Below, in pieces: positions 31,692-33,118 of a DNA stretch of 33,118 bases (the stretch's first letter is position 1; the number at the start of each line of letters is the position of its first letter). Source of the stretch: an uncultured Bacilli bacterium (GTDB taxonomy: Bacteria; Bacillota_I; Bacilli_A; RF39; UBA660); contig CAKPCJ010000011.1 of assembly GCA_934141575.1 (NCBI GenBank), positions 1-33,118 of the forward strand, read 5' to 3'. The translations under genes were made by a program, and so were the position numbers. The notes under the pieces are model-generated. The model made no database searches. It was not told the origin of the DNA and worked only from the letters and a program-made list of their open reading frames with translations.

Positions 31692-33118
31692 ATCTCATCA
31701 TTCCTCTATTTGGTCTTCCTGGCGTTTGTGCATTAGCCATTGTCGTTGATATTTTTTCTATAGTAAATGTTTCATATACTACATCATTTATTTTTAGAGT
31801 ATATGTTTTATTTTTGACTAATTTATCTGATGAAAACGCTACTGATTGATAACTTTTTGATGGTGCATATTCTATTATTTCGTTGCTATTTTCATCTAAT
31901 ATAGTTATTTTATCACCGGTTTTGTATGCATTTGTTAAATTTATAAGTACACCATACTGTGTAGATGTATTACTTATTCCCTGTGCCATGCCACTTGATC
32001 CTACTGCAATTAAAGTTCCTCCATTTACTATGAATTGATTATCATAATCAAGTGCTCCATCTCCATTGCTAGTTGGACCATCAACCATTATTAATCCGCC
32101 ATTTATATATGCCGTTCCGTTAATGTCTATACCGTCTCCTGATGCATTTACATAAATTGTTCCTGCATTTATTGTTAATATGTTATCTGTATTTTGTTTA
32201 TAATTATTTTTATATGATGATTGATCTGCTATGTTTATTCCATCATCACTTGCTACTACACTTATATTTCCATTATTAATGGTTATTTTTGATGATTCTA
32301 TTCCTTCATAACTTTTTGATATATCGATAGTACCATCATCTATTATTATCTCTTTATCTGCATGTATACCATCATCTTCTGATTTAATATTATATGTTCC
32401 GGTACTTATTCCAATTGAGTTATTAGAGTGTATCGAATCGTCTTGAGTATTTAAATTAAATGTTCCGTTCGTTATTACAATATTATTTCCAGCTTTTATT
32501 CCCTTTGAACTTTTAGTATTTGTATTTTTAAAGTTACTTTTTTGGTTGTTTGATGGTATTGTTGATTCACTAACTGTTGTTATGTTAAATACTCCATTAG
32601 TAATTATAACTGATGTTTCAGCTTGAATTCCATCTAATTTTGAATTTATATTAAAACTACCATTTTCTATTTTTACGAAACCTTTTGTCTCATCTTCATC
32701 ATTAGTTGATTTTATTCCATCGCCTTCTGTATTAATTTCAAAGTTACCATCTATTATATACACTGAATCTTTTCCACGTATTCCATCATCGTTTGCTAAT
32801 ATAGTATAATTACCATTTATTATTTTTATGTTTTTCTTAGATACTATTCCATCTTGATAATTTGATTTTATTTCTAGTGTACCGCTTCCATCAAATACGA
32901 TATTTGATTCACTGTATATAGTTCCATTTAATTCTTCATTTGTAAATATCGTTCCATCTTCTAAATAATTATTTCCTTTTAAATATATAATCACATTTTT
33001 TGCACTTTTAATGTATATTGCTGGTCCATTGCTATTTTTTATATTTACTTCATTAAGTATTAATTTTACATTTCCACTTGTATTAATAGTTATACATCCG
33101 TCTTCTATTGTACCAGAT
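31690..33118 (-). CDS. Cthe_2159-type carbohydrate-binding beta-helix protein, 5' end outside the window
   Basis: The reading frame is open to the right edge of the window, so at least 475 residues are present and the true start is missing. An internal GTG at 32992-32994 has 41 further in-frame codons before it (SGTIEDGCITINTSGNVKLILNEVNIKNSNGPAIYIKSAKN) that match the family and should not be trimmed. The body has about ten imperfect repeats of roughly 24 residues, built around NG-x-hydrophobic strands and DDGI turns (NDDGIRGKDSVYIIDG, EDDGIHADKEIIIDDG). This is the pattern of PF14262 proteins such as Clostridium thermocellum Cthe_2159, calcium-binding right-handed beta-helices that bind acidic or cellulosic polysaccharides at the cell surface. 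A polar tail ends in NRGMMR. A signal peptide would lie outside the window. Confidence 0.88.
   Translation of the reverse strand, partial: SGTIEDGCITINTSGNVKLILNEVNIKNSNGPAIYIKSAKNVIIYLKGNNYLEDGTIFTNEELNGTIYSESNIVFDGSGTLEIKSNYQDGIVSKKNIKIINGNYTILANDDGIRGKDSVYIIDGNFEINTEGDGIKSTNDEDETKGFVKIENGSFNINSKLDGIQAETSVIITNGVFNITTVSESTIPSNNQKSNFKNTNTKSSKGIKAGNNIVITNGTFNLNTQDDSIHSNNSIGISTGTYNIKSEDDGIHADKEIIIDDGTIDISKSYEGIESSKITINNGNISVVASDDGINIADQSSYKNNYKQNTDNILTINAGTIYVNASGDGIDINGTAYINGGLIMVDGPTSNGDGALDYDNQFIVNGGTLIAVGSSGMAQGISNTSTQYGVLINLTNAYKTGDKITILDENSNEIIEYAPSKSYQSVAFSSDKLVKNKTYTLKINDVVYETFTIEKISTTMANAQTPGRPNRGMMR

Overview
The window comes from an AT-rich Bacillota chromosome. The gene families, the strong GGAGG or GGTGA ribosome binding sites and the -35/-10 promoters with mostly 17-base spacers all fit a low-GC member of the Bacilli. 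A host-associated uncultured lineage near RF39 or Erysipelotrichales is a plausible guess, not a demonstration. TGA is a real stop (several ATGA overlaps depend on it), so the Mycoplasma genetic code is not used. Genes are tightly packed, and all but clpP and the RNase J gene lie on the minus strand.

Layout. Positions 1-290 hold three tandem promoters, a hairpin and a boxA-like element on the minus strand: the leader of an rRNA operon whose genes lie beyond the left edge. Positions 360-3609 carry a DUF402 nucleotide phosphatase and a YfhO-type membrane protein. Positions 3696-11000 form one long minus-strand operon: nucleoside kinase, gap, pgk, a flippase-like membrane protein, a GT4 glycosyltransferase, a divergent triosephosphate isomerase and a prepilin. 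The last four are joined by 4-base ATGA overlaps, so glycolysis is tied to what looks like membrane glycolipid synthesis. Positions 11100-17802 are more accessory: an unrecognised protein between near-identical 28-base repeats, clpP, trmL with a thioredoxin-like membrane protein, another unrecognised protein, an HExxH metalloprotease-like protein, tRNA-Cys and a membrane protein with an extracytoplasmic domain. Positions 17904-19922 encode a VirD4/TraG coupling ATPase with no other conjugation gene in view.

Positions 20017-23123 are the SRP operon (an unknown gene, ftsY, ylxM, ffh), divergent from the RNase J gene (23275-24948). Positions 25058-30382 are the translation/transcription operon rimP-nusA-rnpM-infB-nudix-rbfA-membrane protein. 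In it RimP is reduced to its N-terminal domain, ylxQ is missing and a NUDIX gene is inserted. The right end carries a lipoprotein gene, a DUF3298 gene and the 3' part of a Cthe_2159-type carbohydrate-binding repeat protein cut by the window edge.

No insertion sequence, CRISPR array or prophage was seen. The points most worth a second look are the solitary VirD4-like ATPase, the one-domain RimP, the altered triosephosphate isomerase, the repeat-flanked unknown gene, and stop codons built into terminator hairpins at five gene ends.
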